Shown here: piece by piece, positions 1-9,473 of the stretch
How positions within the stretch are numbered: the stretch's first letter is position 1
How the letters are laid out: each line of letters begins with the position of its first letter
Assembly: GCA_963748315.1 (NCBI GenBank)
Contig: CAVVIK010000006.1
Span: 248,001-312,000 of the forward strand
Source of the DNA: DASPHG01 sp963748315
Lineage (GTDB): Bacteria > Actinomycetota > Thermoleophilia > Solirubrobacterales > Thermoleophilaceae
Length of the DNA stretch: 64,000 nt
Reading direction: 5' to 3'
Position numbers and translations under genes: made by a program
The notes under the pieces: model-generated
What the model was told of the DNA's origin: nothing
Databases searched by the model: none
The model's input: the letters and a program-made list of their open reading frames with translations, nothing else

Positions 1-1655
1 CGTTCGTGCACCGGCTGATCGAGCGGATCGGCATTCGCCGCCAACAGCTCTTCGCGTCACAGGCGGACACCGCCGAGCGGCTCGCGAACATCTCGAAGCT
101 CGTCGACCTCGCGAGCGCGTACGTTCGCCGCTACCCGCAGGGCACGCCGCGAGACTTCGCGCGCTACCTGACGGCCGTTGCCGAAGCCGGCTTGCCGGAG
201 GACGAGGTCGTCCCCGCCGGTCTGCCGAGCACGGTCGCGATCGTCTCTATGCACGCGGCGCGCGACATGGAGGTCGCGCATGCGTTCGTGGCAGGCCTCG
301 ACGCGGCCGCGCTGCCCGGCACAGCGCGCCGCCGCGGCGACGGCGTGCCGGACGCGCTTCTCCGCGAGACCCTGCCGGCGGACGGCCCGGACGTCCACGA
401 GGCGCTCATGCGCAGGCTGCTTCACGTCGCGATGACGCGCGCGCGCAAGAGCGTCGTGCTCTCGTGGGCCGAGGACGCGCAGGGTGCGCGCCCGTCGCCG
501 TTCTACGAGGAGGCCCGGGTCGCGGCCGGCGCGAGCGAGGAGTTCCACGAGGAGCAGCTGTTCGGGCCGGCCGAAGGGCTCCACGCGACGTTCCGGATGA
601 TGCGCGACGAAGTGCTCGACTCGGTCTCGCGCGTCGCGGGGCGGCTCGGCGAGATGCGGCTCGACACCTACATGGACGTGGCGTCGGCCAACGTCCGCTT
701 CCTGGAGCTTTTGAAGGTCGCGGCGCTCGTCGAGCGGACGAAGGAGGGCCAGACGGTCGCGGAGGCGCTGCCTGAGATCAACGAGATCCTGCTCCAGTCG
801 GCGACGGCCGAGGAGCGGGAGTTGTTCGTGACCTCTGCCCTCGACGAGTACCTGCGCGACGAAGAGGCTGACGCGCACCGGCGTGCACGCGCGATCGGCG
901 ACGACGAGCAATCGCTCGAGGCGTTCATCCCGCGCCGCGGCGACGGGCTGATGCTGTCCGCCTCGGACATCGAGACGTACCGCCTCTGCCCGTTGAAGTA
1001 CAAGTTCGCGCGCGTCTTTCGCATCCCGCAGGAGCCGACGATCAACCAGCGCTTCGGGATCGTCGTCCACCAGGTGTTAGAGCGCTTCCACGCCGCGGGC
1101 GGCGGATCGCTCGACTCGCTGATGCAGTTGTTCGAAGCATCGTGGCGCCGCAGCGGCTTCGGCGACTCGAACGACGACCTTCAGTTCCGCGAGAAGGCGG
1201 TCGCGGCGCTGACCCGCTACTGGGAGCTCGATCAGAAGCGCGCCGGCAAGCCGGTGTGGTTCGAGCGCGGCTTCTCGTTCAAGCTGGGGCCGCATCTCGT
1301 GCGCGGGCGCGTCGACCGCGTGGACGAGCTGCCCGACGGCTCGTTCGAGCTGATCGACTACAAGACGGGCCGCCCGAAGACGGAGGACGACCTTCGGGAC
1401 GATGTCCAGCTCTCGCTGTACCAGCTGGCAGCGCGCGAGTCGTGGGAGGTCGAGGCGCGTAGCGGCAGCTACTACTACGTGCTCGACAACGAGAAGGTGC
1501 CGGTCGCGCACTCCGACGACGAGCTCGCGCGCGTCAAGGCGACGGTTGGGGAAATCGCCGACGGCATCCTCGAGCAGGAGTTCGAGCCGAAGCCGAGCTA
1601 CGAGCTCTGCTCGTTCTGCGACTACCGGATCATCTGTCCGGCCGCTGAGAAGTGA
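1..1655 (+). CDS. UvrD/AddB-like helicase-nuclease, C-terminal part (5' end outside window)
   Basis: The reading frame is open from the left edge, so only the last ~550 residues are present. Around visible residues 138-154 lies a superfamily 1 helicase motif VI-like segment (LLHVAMTRARKSVVLSW), preceded by a degraded motif V region (SMHAARDMEV). The C-terminal third is a PD-(D/E)XK nuclease of the RecB/AddB type: GRVDRVD, then the catalytic LIDYKTG core near residue 450. One cysteine near residue 327 (YRLCPLKYK) and three at the end (CSFCDYRIICP) match the Fe-S cluster staple of AddB/AdnA/RecB-like nucleases. The likely role is ATP-dependent end resection in double-strand-break repair. Which paralogue it is (AdnA, AdnB or a stand-alone UvrD-nuclease) cannot be decided without the N-terminus. 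The next gene, on the opposite strand, ends 4 bp away. Confidence 0.85.
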   Translation, partial: FVHRLIERIGIRRQQLFASQADTAERLANISKLVDLASAYVRRYPQGTPRDFARYLTAVAEAGLPEDEVVPAGLPSTVAIVSMHAARDMEVAHAFVAGLDAAALPGTARRRGDGVPDALLRETLPADGPDVHEALMRRLLHVAMTRARKSVVLSWAEDAQGARPSPFYEEARVAAGASEEFHEEQLFGPAEGLHATFRMMRDEVLDSVSRVAGRLGEMRLDTYMDVASANVRFLELLKVAALVERTKEGQTVAEALPEINEILLQSATAEERELFVTSALDEYLRDEEADAHRRARAIGDDEQSLEAFIPRRGDGLMLSASDIETYRLCPLKYKFARVFRIPQEPTINQRFGIVVHQVLERFHAAGGGSLDSLMQLFEASWRRSGFGDSNDDLQFREKAVAALTRYWELDQKRAGKPVWFERGFSFKLGPHLVRGRVDRVDELPDGSFELIDYKTGRPKTEDDLRDDVQLSLYQLAARESWEVEARSGSYYYVLDNEKVPVAHSDDELARVKATVGEIADGILEQEFEPKPSYELCSFCDYRIICPAAEK

Positions 1656-1659
1656 GCGG

Positions 1660-2541
1660 CTAGGACCCTTCGGGCCCGCGCTGCTTCAGGTAGCGCTGGA
1701 AGTCGCGCGCGATCGAGTCGGCTGACGGAAGCCGGTCCGGGAGCGCGTCGTCCTGCACGTCGTCCATCCGCTCCTCGAGCTGCTCGACGAACGCCTTCAC
1801 GTCGGGGTCGCTGGCGACGGCGTCGTTCACCTGCCGCTCGTACTCGGTGGCGGCCTCCTCGAGCGGGGCGGCGTCCACGGCGAGCCCGACCAGCCCCTCG
1901 AACCCGCGGATCAGCGCGAGCGCCGCCTTCGGGTTCGGCGCGGCCGCCACGTAATGCGGCACCGAAGCCCACAGGCTCGCCGACGGCATGCCGTGCTGCT
2001 GGCACGCGTGGTGGAGCGCGCCGACGACGCCGGTCGGGCCCTCGTAGCTCGAGCGCTGGAAGCCGAGATGGCTGACGAGCGACTCATCCGACGCGAAGCC
2101 CGTCACCGCGACCGGCCGCGTGTGCGGCACGTCGGCGAGCAGCGCGCCGAGGGTGACGACGAGCTCGACGCCCAGCTCCTCGGCGACGCTGATGATCGCC
2201 TGGGTGAACGCGCCCCACTTGAGCGAAGGCTCCGTGCCGCTCATGAGCACGAGATCGCGCTCGGCCGCCGGCACGTGCGCGGCGTGGAAGGAGTTGGATG
2301 GCCACTCGACCACGCGCGTGCGCCCGTCGATCAGGCGGATCGTCGGCCGCACCGCCGTGAAGTCGAAGAACTCCTCGGGGTCGATGTCGGCAACCTCGTT
2401 GCCGCCGAAGTCCCCGAGGATCAGGCCGAGCGCAGCAGAGGCGGCCTCACCCGCGTCGTTCCAGCCGTTGAACGCGCACACGAGGACCGGGTCCCGCAGC
2501 TGCGGCCGGCTCTTCCACCGGATGGGGTCCACGCACAGCAC
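1660..2541 (-). CDS. PAC2 family protein (proteasome-assembly-chaperone-like)
   Basis: The 293-residue protein shows the PAC2 family pattern: an N-terminal RDPVLVCAFNGWNDAGEAAS segment, a central VVTLGALLADVPHTRP strand-loop, and a SLWASVPHYV segment before a helical C-terminus. PAC2 proteins are common in actinobacteria, where they resemble the eukaryotic proteasome assembly chaperone; their bacterial function is not established. The acidic, helical last ~70 residues are typical of the actinobacterial form. The start used is a GTG at 2541, with an alternative GTG nine bases inside. It is convergent with the helicase-nuclease gene and divergent from the small membrane protein that follows. 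Confidence 0.88.
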   Translation of the reverse strand: MLCVDPIRWKSRPQLRDPVLVCAFNGWNDAGEAASAALGLILGDFGGNEVADIDPEEFFDFTAVRPTIRLIDGRTRVVEWPSNSFHAAHVPAAERDLVLMSGTEPSLKWGAFTQAIISVAEELGVELVVTLGALLADVPHTRPVAVTGFASDESLVSHLGFQRSSYEGPTGVVGALHHACQQHGMPSASLWASVPHYVAAAPNPKAALALIRGFEGLVGLAVDAAPLEEAATEYERQVNDAVASDPDVKAFVEQLEERMDDVQDDALPDRLPSADSIARDFQRYLKQRGPEGS

Positions 2542-2627
2542 GGTACCCGGTCACGGCTTTGCTGACCCAGCCTGGACATTCGTCCACCGTGAGATTGAAG
2601 CGACGCCTTGCCGGGCAGGCCCTAGGC

Positions 2628-2849
2628 ATGACATCTGGAATCTCATTGTTTCTGATTGCCGTTGGCGCGATCCTGTACTTCGCCGTGAATGCCAGCGTGT
2701 CCGGTCTCGAGATCGACACCGTCGGCCTGATCCTGATGATCGTCGGCGCGGTCGGGTTCCTCTGGTCGATGCTCGTGCTGTACGGCGCGCGCGACCGCAG
2801 GGCGGACGCTGCGCCTGCCGACGAGGTCATTCGCGAGCGGCGCTACTAG
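2628..2849 (+). CDS. Small membrane protein, DUF6458-like
   Basis: A 73-residue protein with two predicted membrane segments (about residues 4-22 and 32-54) separated by a short loop with VSGLEIDTVG, and a charged C-terminal tail. The pattern of a glycine-containing first helix, an ID-T-G turn and a GAVGFLWSM second helix matches the short actinobacterial DUF6458 proteins, of unknown function. I chose the ATG at 2628 because the preceding in-frame residues are basic and unlike the family; an upstream in-frame start exists at 2559. Its TAG stop lies in a CTAG palindrome shared with the stop of the convergent P450 gene. Confidence 0.7.
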   Translation: MTSGISLFLIAVGAILYFAVNASVSGLEIDTVGLILMIVGAVGFLWSMLVLYGARDRRADAAPADEVIRERRY

Positions 2850-4195
2850 ACGCCGCTCAAGCTGCGCGTCTGCGCGACCGGTTGTCGATCCGACATCCGG
2901 CCTGACTGTCCAAGCACGACGGTTCCGCCGGCTCCTGGGCTGATCGTGATCGCGCGCCGGCGCGGTGTCTCCATCCCGTGCTCAGCCGGCTGAACGGTGC
3001 TGTGCGCGAACACTGACTTCAGCACGAGCTTCATCTCGAGCTGCGCGAAGCTTGCCCCGAGGCACCGGCGGCGACCGCCGCCGAACGGAATCCACGTGTA
3101 CGTGCCCGGCCCCTCGTCGAGGAACCGCTCGGGGCGGAACTCGTACGGGTCGGGATAGATCTCGGGATCGTGGTGCACGAGATACGCGCTCGCGACGAGC
3201 AGGATGTCGGGCGGGTAGTCCCAGCCGCCGACCGTGACCGGCTTCTTCACAAGCCGCGGCGCCGCGTTGGGGATGACGGGCCGGCGCCTGAGCGCCTCGT
3301 GGATCGTGGCCGTCACGTACGCGTCATCGTCCGATGCCGCCTCCTCTGCCAGCCGCTGGGCGACGCGAGGCGTGCGAGCGATTCGCTCGAACGCCCACGC
3401 CAGAGCGGACGCCGTCGTCTCGTGGCCGGCGACGAGCAGCGTCATCAGCTCGTCGCGCAACTCGATGTCCGACATCGGCGACCCGTCCTCGTGCCTGGCC
3501 TCGAGCAGCATCGACAGGACGTCGTCGCGGTCCTCGCCGGCCGTCCGGCGCTCCTCGATCAGCTCGTAGATCAGTGCGTCGGTCTCGGCACTGAGTCGGT
3601 CGAAGCGACCCCACGGGCCGACGCCAAGCGGTGCGCGCTGGAGCTGGGGGATCAGGCTGAGCGGCTTCGCTCCGATGTCGAGCACCTCGGTCAGCCGCGT
3701 GCGGATCGCCTCCAGCCGCGGGCCCGGATCGAGCCCGAACACGGCGCGCAGAATCACCTCGAGGGTGAGCGACTGAAGCCGGCGGTGAAGCGCGATCGGC
3801 GTGTCGCGCGGCCAGCTCTCGACCTCGCGCTCGGTCACCTCCGCGACCAGGCCCGACAGCCGCTCCATCTTCTCGCCGTGGAACGCGGGAAGCATCAGCT
3901 TGCGCTGCGAGAGGTGCGCGCTCTCGTCGAGCAGGATCACCGAGTTCTTCCCGACGACGGGCTCGAGGATGTTCGCGCCCTCGCCGGGGTGGAGGACGTC
4001 CGCTGGCGCCGTGAAGACCTCCTTGATCTCCGCCGGGTCCGACATCATCACGAACGGCGGAACGCCCAGCAGCCGGATCGTGAACCGCTTGCCGAACCGC
4101 TCGCGCTGGCGCTCGAGGTATGCCAGCGGGCGGTTCCACCACGCGATCGTCTGGATCAGGGACGGCGCGGACGGACCTGGCGGCAGTGCGGACAT
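2846..4195 (-). CDS. Cytochrome P450
   Basis: A 449-residue heme-thiolate monooxygenase with all core signatures: the I-helix oxygen-activation motif AGHETT at residues 256-261, the K-helix ExxR (E300, R303), the PERF motif near residue 355, and the heme-binding loop FGGGRRRCLG at 371-380 with the axial cysteine at 378. There is no N-terminal membrane anchor, so it should be a soluble enzyme that needs external ferredoxin and reductase; neither is encoded in the window. The substrate cannot be read from the sequence. The ATG is preceded by a strong AGGAGGAG ribosome-binding site. The gene stands alone between a terminator hairpin upstream and a convergent small gene downstream. Confidence 0.95.
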   Translation of the reverse strand: MSALPPGPSAPSLIQTIAWWNRPLAYLERQRERFGKRFTIRLLGVPPFVMMSDPAEIKEVFTAPADVLHPGEGANILEPVVGKNSVILLDESAHLSQRKLMLPAFHGEKMERLSGLVAEVTEREVESWPRDTPIALHRRLQSLTLEVILRAVFGLDPGPRLEAIRTRLTEVLDIGAKPLSLIPQLQRAPLGVGPWGRFDRLSAETDALIYELIEERRTAGEDRDDVLSMLLEARHEDGSPMSDIELRDELMTLLVAGHETTASALAWAFERIARTPRVAQRLAEEAASDDDAYVTATIHEALRRRPVIPNAAPRLVKKPVTVGGWDYPPDILLVASAYLVHHDPEIYPDPYEFRPERFLDEGPGTYTWIPFGGGRRRCLGASFAQLEMKLVLKSVFAHSTVQPAEHGMETPRRRAITISPGAGGTVVLGQSGRMSDRQPVAQTRSLSGV

Positions 4196-4263
4196 CGCTG
4201 GCTCTCCTCCTCTGGCTCTCGCCGCAAGCTAACCAGGCTTAGGTGCCGCCGTGTGCCATAGGT

Positions 4264-4293
4264 CACAGAGCCGGCGCGAACGCCGGCTCTGTG
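4264..4293 (-). terminator. Hairpin terminator after the sigma-factor operon
   Basis: A perfect 13-bp inverted repeat (CACAGAGCCGGCG and its complement) encloses a four-base loop that reads TTCG on the minus strand, a stabilising tetraloop. It begins 12 bp after the stop codon of the sigma-associated membrane gene and separates that operon from the P450 gene. No T-run follows, which is common for actinobacterial terminators. Confidence 0.75.
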
Positions 4294-4305
4294 CCTGGAT
4301 TTACG

Positions 4306-5097
4306 TCAGTCCTGGTCGGGCCGGCCGCCGCCGTGCGATTCGGCGGTGTCCTGGCCACCCTGCGAGAGCTCCTCGCCGGTCTCCTGCCCCTGCTGCGAGT
4401 GGGTCTCGCCGGTATCGGCGCCGCCCTGAGGCTCCGGGCGGGGCACCAGCTCCTGGGCTTCGCCCGAGACGGACTCGCCGAACTCGCGGCCGTTCCCCTC
4501 GGTCGGCTCGCCGCCGCTCGCGCGGTCGGACACCGAGTCACCGAACTCCGCGCCGGCGCCCTCCTCGGGCGTCGCGCCCTGGGCCTCGACGTCCTCGGAT
4601 TCGGACTCGGGCTTGCCGTGCTCTTCGGCCGACGCCGCACCTTGGGCGCCTGCGCCACACGCGCTCCCCTGCGGATTCGCGGCCTCGTCGCTGGCGGTCT
4701 CGGCGACGCCCTGGCCAAACGCGCATCCGTCCTCGGCCGGATCGGCGCCCTGGATTGCGTCGTGGACGGCGGTCGCCCTGTCGCTCGAGACTCCCGGCAG
4801 CGACTCAGGCAGCGAGATGGCGCCTGCCGTGGCGAGCCCGGCCGTCGCCAGCGCGGCGACGCTCGTGAGCGCTGCCAGCTTGACGGCCAGCGCTGCGGTG
4901 CGGAAACGTGTCATCAGATCCCCCTTGACCCCGGGCGCGCGCCTGCGAACGGGGACGACGTGGTCATCGGTCGCGCGCGCCTCCGCCACCATCGCCGCGA
5001 CATGTCGCGCCGTGGTCGCCTCGTCGGGCGGCGTGAGGAATGTCTCCTGCAGCGCCTCCGTGACGGCGTCCAGATTCTCCCTGGGCGGATCGCTCAT
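4306..5097 (-). CDS. Single-pass membrane protein paired with ECF sigma factor (putative anti-sigma factor)
   Basis: A 263-residue protein beginning 8 bp after the ECF sigma gene, behind a consensus AGGAGGA ribosome-binding site, so the two are co-transcribed. The N-terminal ~60 residues are cytoplasmic in character (threonine- and histidine-containing, then RRR), followed by one alanine-rich membrane segment near residues 66-92. The remaining ~170 residues are an acidic, low-complexity, Gly/Glu/Gln/Ser-rich extracytoplasmic tail. The position and single-pass topology argue for an anti-sigma role, but the zinc-binding HxxxCxxC motif of ZAS anti-sigma domains is absent and no known domain was recognised. 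It could instead be a structural target gene of the sigma factor. Confidence 0.6.
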   Translation of the reverse strand: MSDPPRENLDAVTEALQETFLTPPDEATTARHVAAMVAEARATDDHVVPVRRRAPGVKGDLMTRFRTAALAVKLAALTSVAALATAGLATAGAISLPESLPGVSSDRATAVHDAIQGADPAEDGCAFGQGVAETASDEAANPQGSACGAGAQGAASAEEHGKPESESEDVEAQGATPEEGAGAEFGDSVSDRASGGEPTEGNGREFGESVSGEAQELVPRPEPQGGADTGETHSQQGQETGEELSQGGQDTAESHGGGRPDQD

Positions 5098-5105
5098 ATG
5101 TCCTC
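5098..5105 (-). promoter_or_regulatory. Strong Shine-Dalgarno site of the membrane partner gene
   Basis: The minus strand reads AGGAGGA in the 8-bp gap between the sigma-factor stop codon and the ATG of the next gene. This supports the chosen start and efficient coupled translation of the pair. Confidence 0.7.
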
Positions 5106-5681
5106 CTAAGCGCTGGACGGCGTCAAAGGGTTACGCCCCGCCTCCAGCTCCCGCTGGAGGGCCGCAAGGCCGCGGCGCTGCAACGCCTTCACCGCGTTGG
5201 GGCGCTTGCCGATCACACTCGCCACCTGCTCGACCGTGAGGTCGCCGAGGATCCGTAGTAAGAGGACGCTCTGCTGGTCGGGTGAGAGGCGCGCGAGCAT
5301 CGCCGTCAGCTCCTGCTCGGCGATCGACGTGAGCGCCTCCTCCTCGCTGTCGCCGACGCCACCGTGGTGCTCGCCGACCTCGGCGCCCGGCTCGATGAGC
5401 GGCCGCCGGCGCGCGCGCCGTCCCGCGTCGATGAGGCGATGGTGCGCGATCGTGAATACCCACGCGCGGAACGCGCCCTCGTCGCCGTCGAACCGCGGCA
5501 GGTCGCGCACCACCTGCAGAAAGACCTCGCCGAGCAGGTCCTCGGGATCTGCGGCACGCCGCGCCCTCAGGTAGCCGAGAACGGCGGGCGACTGCTCGCG
5601 GTAGATCTCGGTCCACGCCCACTCTGCCCCCGCGCGCGCGGCCCCGAGCACGGACTCGAACCTTTCGTCCGCCGGTGGCAC
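5106..5681 (-). CDS. RNA polymerase sigma factor, ECF (sigma-70 family)
   Basis: A 191-residue two-domain ECF sigma factor. Region 2 spans about residues 10-80, with the conserved DPEDLLGEVFLQV segment and FRAWVFTIAHHRLID after it. Region 4 is near residues 125-180, with LSPDQQSVLLLRI and a helix-turn-helix (TVEQVASVIGKRPNAVKAL). An acidic linker of ~30 residues separates the domains. It should direct RNA polymerase to a small regulon in response to a signal sensed through the downstream membrane protein. The start used is a GTG at 5681; no clear ribosome-binding site precedes it. The divergent metallophosphoesterase gene starts about 50 bp away, so the promoters overlap. Confidence 0.88.
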   Translation of the reverse strand: MPPADERFESVLGAARAGAEWAWTEIYREQSPAVLGYLRARRAADPEDLLGEVFLQVVRDLPRFDGDEGAFRAWVFTIAHHRLIDAGRRARRRPLIEPGAEVGEHHGGVGDSEEEALTSIAEQELTAMLARLSPDQQSVLLLRILGDLTVEQVASVIGKRPNAVKALQRRGLAALQRELEAGRNPLTPSSA

Positions 5682-5729
5682 TGCAGATGAAACGCGCCGG
5701 AGAGGCGAAGGTTGCCTACCCTGGCCGTA

Positions 5730-7674
5730 ATGGCCCGGATTCGCGTGCGAGCCTGTGCGCTCACTGCCGCCTGCTTCGCCCTCTGCCTGGGCACCGTGCC
5801 GGCACGCGCGGCCGATCCCGTCGTCGCGGCCGCCGGAGACATCTCGTGCAACCCCGACGGCCCCAACTTCAACGGCGGCAACGGGACCGCAGACCTCTGC
5901 CGCCAGAAGTACACGGCCGCCCTCGTAGACGGGCCAGATGTGAATCGCGTGCTCGCTCTGGGTGACACCCAATACGAGGAGGGCACGCTCGAGCAGTTCC
6001 AGGGCTCGTATGCGCTGAGTTGGGGCCAACCTGCGATCAAGCAGAAGACCAGCCCGGCGATCGGGAATCACGAGTACCTCCTGAGCGAGGGGACCGGCTA
6101 CTTCGACTACTTCAACGGCGTGGGGCAGCAAACGGGGCCCGCGGGCGAGCGCGGCAAGGGCTACTACAGCTTCGACCTCGGGGCAGTGGCATCTGATCGC
6201 GCTCAACTCGATGTGCAACCGAGTCCCCGGCGGATGCGGCGCCGGCTCGCCGCAGGAGCAGTGGCTGCGCGCAGACCTCGCCGCAAACGCGGACAACTCG
6301 TGCACGCTCGCCTACTGGCACCACCCCTTGTTCAACTCCGGGACGGAGGGCAACTACTCCGACACGCCCTGGGACACCACCGCTCTATGGCAGGCGCTGT
6401 ACGACGGCGGCGCCGAGCTCGTGCTCAACGGGCACGCTCACCACTACGAGCGGTTCGCGCCGCAGACGCCTGGGGGCACCGCGGACCCGCGGCTAGGGGT
6501 GCGGGAGTTCATCGTCGGGACCGGCGGGAAGAGCCTGCGCGATGTCAACACGACGGAGCCGCACAGCGAGAAGGTCGACGACTCCCACTACGGCGTGATC
6601 AAGCTCGCGCTCCATCCCAACAGCTACGGGTGGACCTTCGTCGACGAGGCGAGCAACGCGCGCGACGTGGGGTCGGCCTCGTGTCACGGCGCCCCGGACC
6701 ACACGCCGCCCGAGACCTCGATCACCTCCGGGCCGCAGGGCGCGACCCGCACGAAGACGGCCGCCTTCTCGCTCACCTCCTCAGAGAACGGGTCTAGCTT
6801 CGCCTGCAGGCTCGATGCCGGGGCCTGGAGGGGATGCGGCTCCCCCGCCGGGTACACGGGGCTGGCCGCGGGCGCGCACACGTTCGAGGCGCGGGCGACC
6901 GACGCAAGCGGCAATGTCGACCCGACACCGGCGGTGCGCTCGTTCACGGTCGACGCGGTCGCGCCGGATACCACGATCACGTCCGGGCCAAACGACCGGA
7001 CCACCGCGCGCAGAGCATCGTTCTCGTTCACGCCATCCGAGGACGGCGCAAGCTTCGAGTGCCGCCTCGACGGCGGTGCCTGGAAGGGGTGCGACTCACC
7101 CGCCGGGTACGACGAGCTCACGGGTGGCAAGCACACCTTCAAGGTGCGCGCAACCGATGCCGCCGGCAACGTCGACTCCAGCCCGGCCACGCGCGACTGG
7201 ACGGTCAGGCGGCGCAAGGCCCAGCACACGCCGTGGAGCTACAAGGTCCTGGCCGGTCACGTCGATGCTCGCAGTGACGCCCTGCGCCGCCTGCGCCACA
7301 ACGACGGCCGTCGGCTGGAAGTCGCCGCCGAGGCGAAACGCTCGGGTCGGTTCGTCGCGGGATTGGAGACCTTCGCATCAATCACCGGCGAGCAGAACAG
7401 GTTCCTCGAGCGCCTGACGCTCCGCTTCAATGGCGGCGCGAGCGCGCGCCGCGCGGCGGTCACGGTGTGGGTCTTCAACTACGGAACCGACCGCTGGGTC
7501 AAGCTCTTCGGCCCCCGCAGAGGACGCCGTGACCGCGGCTTCAGATGGTCGGTATCCGAGCGAGCCGAGGATTTCGTTTCGCCACAGGGCAACGTCCGGA
7601 CAAAGGTGCGTGGCAAGGGGCAGCGGGCCCACTGGCTCCGCACGGACCTCATCGCGCTGACCGTCGCCTACTGA
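5730..7674 (+). CDS. Secreted metallophosphoesterase with Ig-like repeats (frameshifted)
   Basis: A signal peptide (about residues 1-27, ending ARAAD) is followed by a calcineurin-like phosphoesterase domain. Its metal-ligand motifs lie in order: AAAGDIS, ALGDTQY, AIGNHEY, then YWHHPLF and NGHAHHYERF. The first three are in one frame and the last two in another. A single extra base near 6187, in GGGGCAGTGG, breaks the frame; removing it joins YYSFDLG to WHLIALNSM, the sequence expected in this family. Two ~85-residue Ig-like repeats follow (pattern DTTITSGP, F.CRLD.GAW.GC, HTF.VRATDA.GNVD), then a C-terminal ~130-residue domain I do not recognise. The likely role is an exported phosphomonoesterase or phosphodiesterase. 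The ATG at 5730 was chosen for its signal peptide. Confidence 0.85.
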
Positions 7675-7691
7675 CCCATAGAATCCCGCGC

Positions 7692-9473
7692 GTGCGGGCG
7701 CTTTCGGAGCCAAGCCGGCTCGCAGCGGCCGTATTCCTGCTGCTCGTCGTAGCCACTATCGGCGCGTTCTTCGCCGCGCAGCGGCTGAAGCACCAGGACC
7801 CGCTCCTTCGCTACCGCGCGAGCGATCGCGCGTTCTCGCCGAACGGCGACGGGGTCAAGGACACGGCGCGAATCCGGTTCCGGTTGCCCGAACCCGACGA
7901 GGTCACCGTCACGGTCCTCGACGAGGACGGCGGCAGGGTTGCGCGACTCGCGACCACCAAGCCGGTCGGCAAGGGCGCGCAGCTGTTCAGGTGGGACGGC
8001 CGCACCGACGACGGCCTGCTCGCGCCGGAGGACGAGTACCGCGTTCGCGTCGGCCTGCGCGACGAAGGCCGCACGAACACCCTGCCGCACGAGATCAAGC
8101 TCGATCTGAAGGCGCCGCGGCCTCAGATCGAGCCGGTCGATGCCCCCGCGCACAGGCCGATCGTGATCGACGGCCTCGAGCGCCGTAGCGCCGTCGCGAA
8201 GGTCAAACCGCCGGCGCGGAAGCCGCGCTTCTCTGTCTGGCGAACCGATACATCGAGAGCGCGCAAGGTCGTCGAGCAGCTGCCGACGACCGGGAAGCGG
8301 CGCGCGGAATGGGACGGCCGGGTCAACGGGAGGCTGGCGCCACCCGGCACGTACATGCTCACCGCGGAGGCACGCGATCGCGCAGGCAACCTTGGCTCCG
8401 CGCCGGTTCGGCTGCCTCCGCCACGCACGGGCAAGGCGGCGGGCGGCGTCGGCGTGCTCGTGCGGCCGATCGCGATCGCACCTCCGCTCGAACCGGTCGG
8501 CTCAGGAGTGGTCGCGCATGTGGGGATCGACGCCGGCGGTCGCCGGTACGACTGGTCGCTGAGACGCCTCGACGGCGAGCGCGTGACGCACGGAAGGTCG
8601 GCCACCACCCGGCTGGCGCTGCGGTTGCCGGACGGTCCGGCGACGGCGTTCGTCGTGACGATCAGGACCCGCGCCGCCATGGCCCGCGCCGTCCTGCCGG
8701 TCGCCGCGCCTCGGTCGCGGCCGGTGCTGGTCGTCCTGCCGGCGCTGACTTGGCAGGGCCGCAACGACGTCGACGACAACGGGGACGGGTTGCCCGACTC
8801 GCTTGCCCGGGAGCGCGACGCGCGCGTCGAGCGGCCATTCGCCGGTGGCCGCCTCCCGGTTGGCTTCAAGCAGAGCGAGGCGATGCTGCTCGCGTATCTC
8901 GACCGCCAGCAGCTGCGGTACGAGCTCACGACCGACCTGGCTCTGGCTCGAGCGGGCGGCGCGCCGCTGAGCGCGCACGAGGGCGTGATCCTCGCCGGCG
9001 ACGTCCGCTGGCTGCCAGAGGCGCTCGGCGACCAGCTGCAGGACTTCGTCCGCGGCGGTGGCCGCCTGTTCTCGACGGGGTTCGACTCGCTCCAGCGGAC
9101 GATGGCGCTGGGCGCGGAGATGATGAGCTCGCCGTCCGAGCGGTCCGAGCGGGACTTCCTTGCGGCGGATGTCTCCCCGCCGGTCAGCGGCTCGACCTCG
9201 CTCACCGCCCAGACCGACAAGATTCGCCTGTTCGCGGGGACCGCCGGCACCGTCGGGTCATGGGACGTATGGGAGGAAACCGGCGACGTCGGCCCGGGCC
9301 GGCTCGTCGCGACCGCGGTGGAGGACGGGGGCGCGAACGTGTTCGTGGCGTACAGGCTCGGCCGCGGGCTCGTGATCCGCCCGGGCGTGCGCGGGTGGAA
9401 CGCCGCGCTTGACGACGATGTCGCGCCGCCTGCGGCGACGACCAGACGGATATGGACGCTTCTGCACCGCTAG
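7692..9473 (+). CDS. Membrane-anchored FlgD-Ig-like protein with glutamine-amidotransferase-like C-terminus
   Basis: A 593-residue protein with an N-terminal membrane anchor (about residues 10-27). A segment then matches FlgD-type Ig domains (FSPNGDGVKDTA, DGRTDDG, PEDEYRVRV), with a second related repeat near residues 190-235 (WDGRVNGRLAPPGTYMLTAEARD). The C-terminal ~270 residues resemble the N,N-dimethylformamidase large-subunit/GATase-like fold, starting at VLVVLPALTWQGRNDVDDN with an EF-hand-like DxDxNGDG run and including EGVILAGD and FVRGGGRLFSTG. It probably sits on the outer face of the membrane; its activity is unknown. The start is the GTG at 7692, giving a proper membrane anchor. 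It overlaps the next gene by 22 bp, implying coupled translation with the ligase-like protein. Confidence 0.7.
   Translation: MRALSEPSRLAAAVFLLLVVATIGAFFAAQRLKHQDPLLRYRASDRAFSPNGDGVKDTARIRFRLPEPDEVTVTVLDEDGGRVARLATTKPVGKGAQLFRWDGRTDDGLLAPEDEYRVRVGLRDEGRTNTLPHEIKLDLKAPRPQIEPVDAPAHRPIVIDGLERRSAVAKVKPPARKPRFSVWRTDTSRARKVVEQLPTTGKRRAEWDGRVNGRLAPPGTYMLTAEARDRAGNLGSAPVRLPPPRTGKAAGGVGVLVRPIAIAPPLEPVGSGVVAHVGIDAGGRRYDWSLRRLDGERVTHGRSATTRLALRLPDGPATAFVVTIRTRAAMARAVLPVAAPRSRPVLVVLPALTWQGRNDVDDNGDGLPDSLARERDARVERPFAGGRLPVGFKQSEAMLLAYLDRQQLRYELTTDLALARAGGAPLSAHEGVILAGDVRWLPEALGDQLQDFVRGGGRLFSTGFDSLQRTMALGAEMMSSPSERSERDFLAADVSPPVSGSTSLTAQTDKIRLFAGTAGTVGSWDVWEETGDVGPGRLVATAVEDGGANVFVAYRLGRGLVIRPGVRGWNAALDDDVAPPAATTRRIWTLLHR

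Noticed and set aside
57..1070. Long open frame opposite the helicase-nuclease gene
   Set aside because: It is Arg/Val-rich antisense of a recognisable domain-containing gene; high GC creates many such stop-free frames.
4243..5109. 288-codon open frame opposite the sigma-associated membrane gene
   Set aside because: The minus-strand gene follows the sigma factor with a consensus ribosome-binding site and encodes a coherent membrane protein; the plus frame shows only Arg/Leu/Gly-rich sequence.
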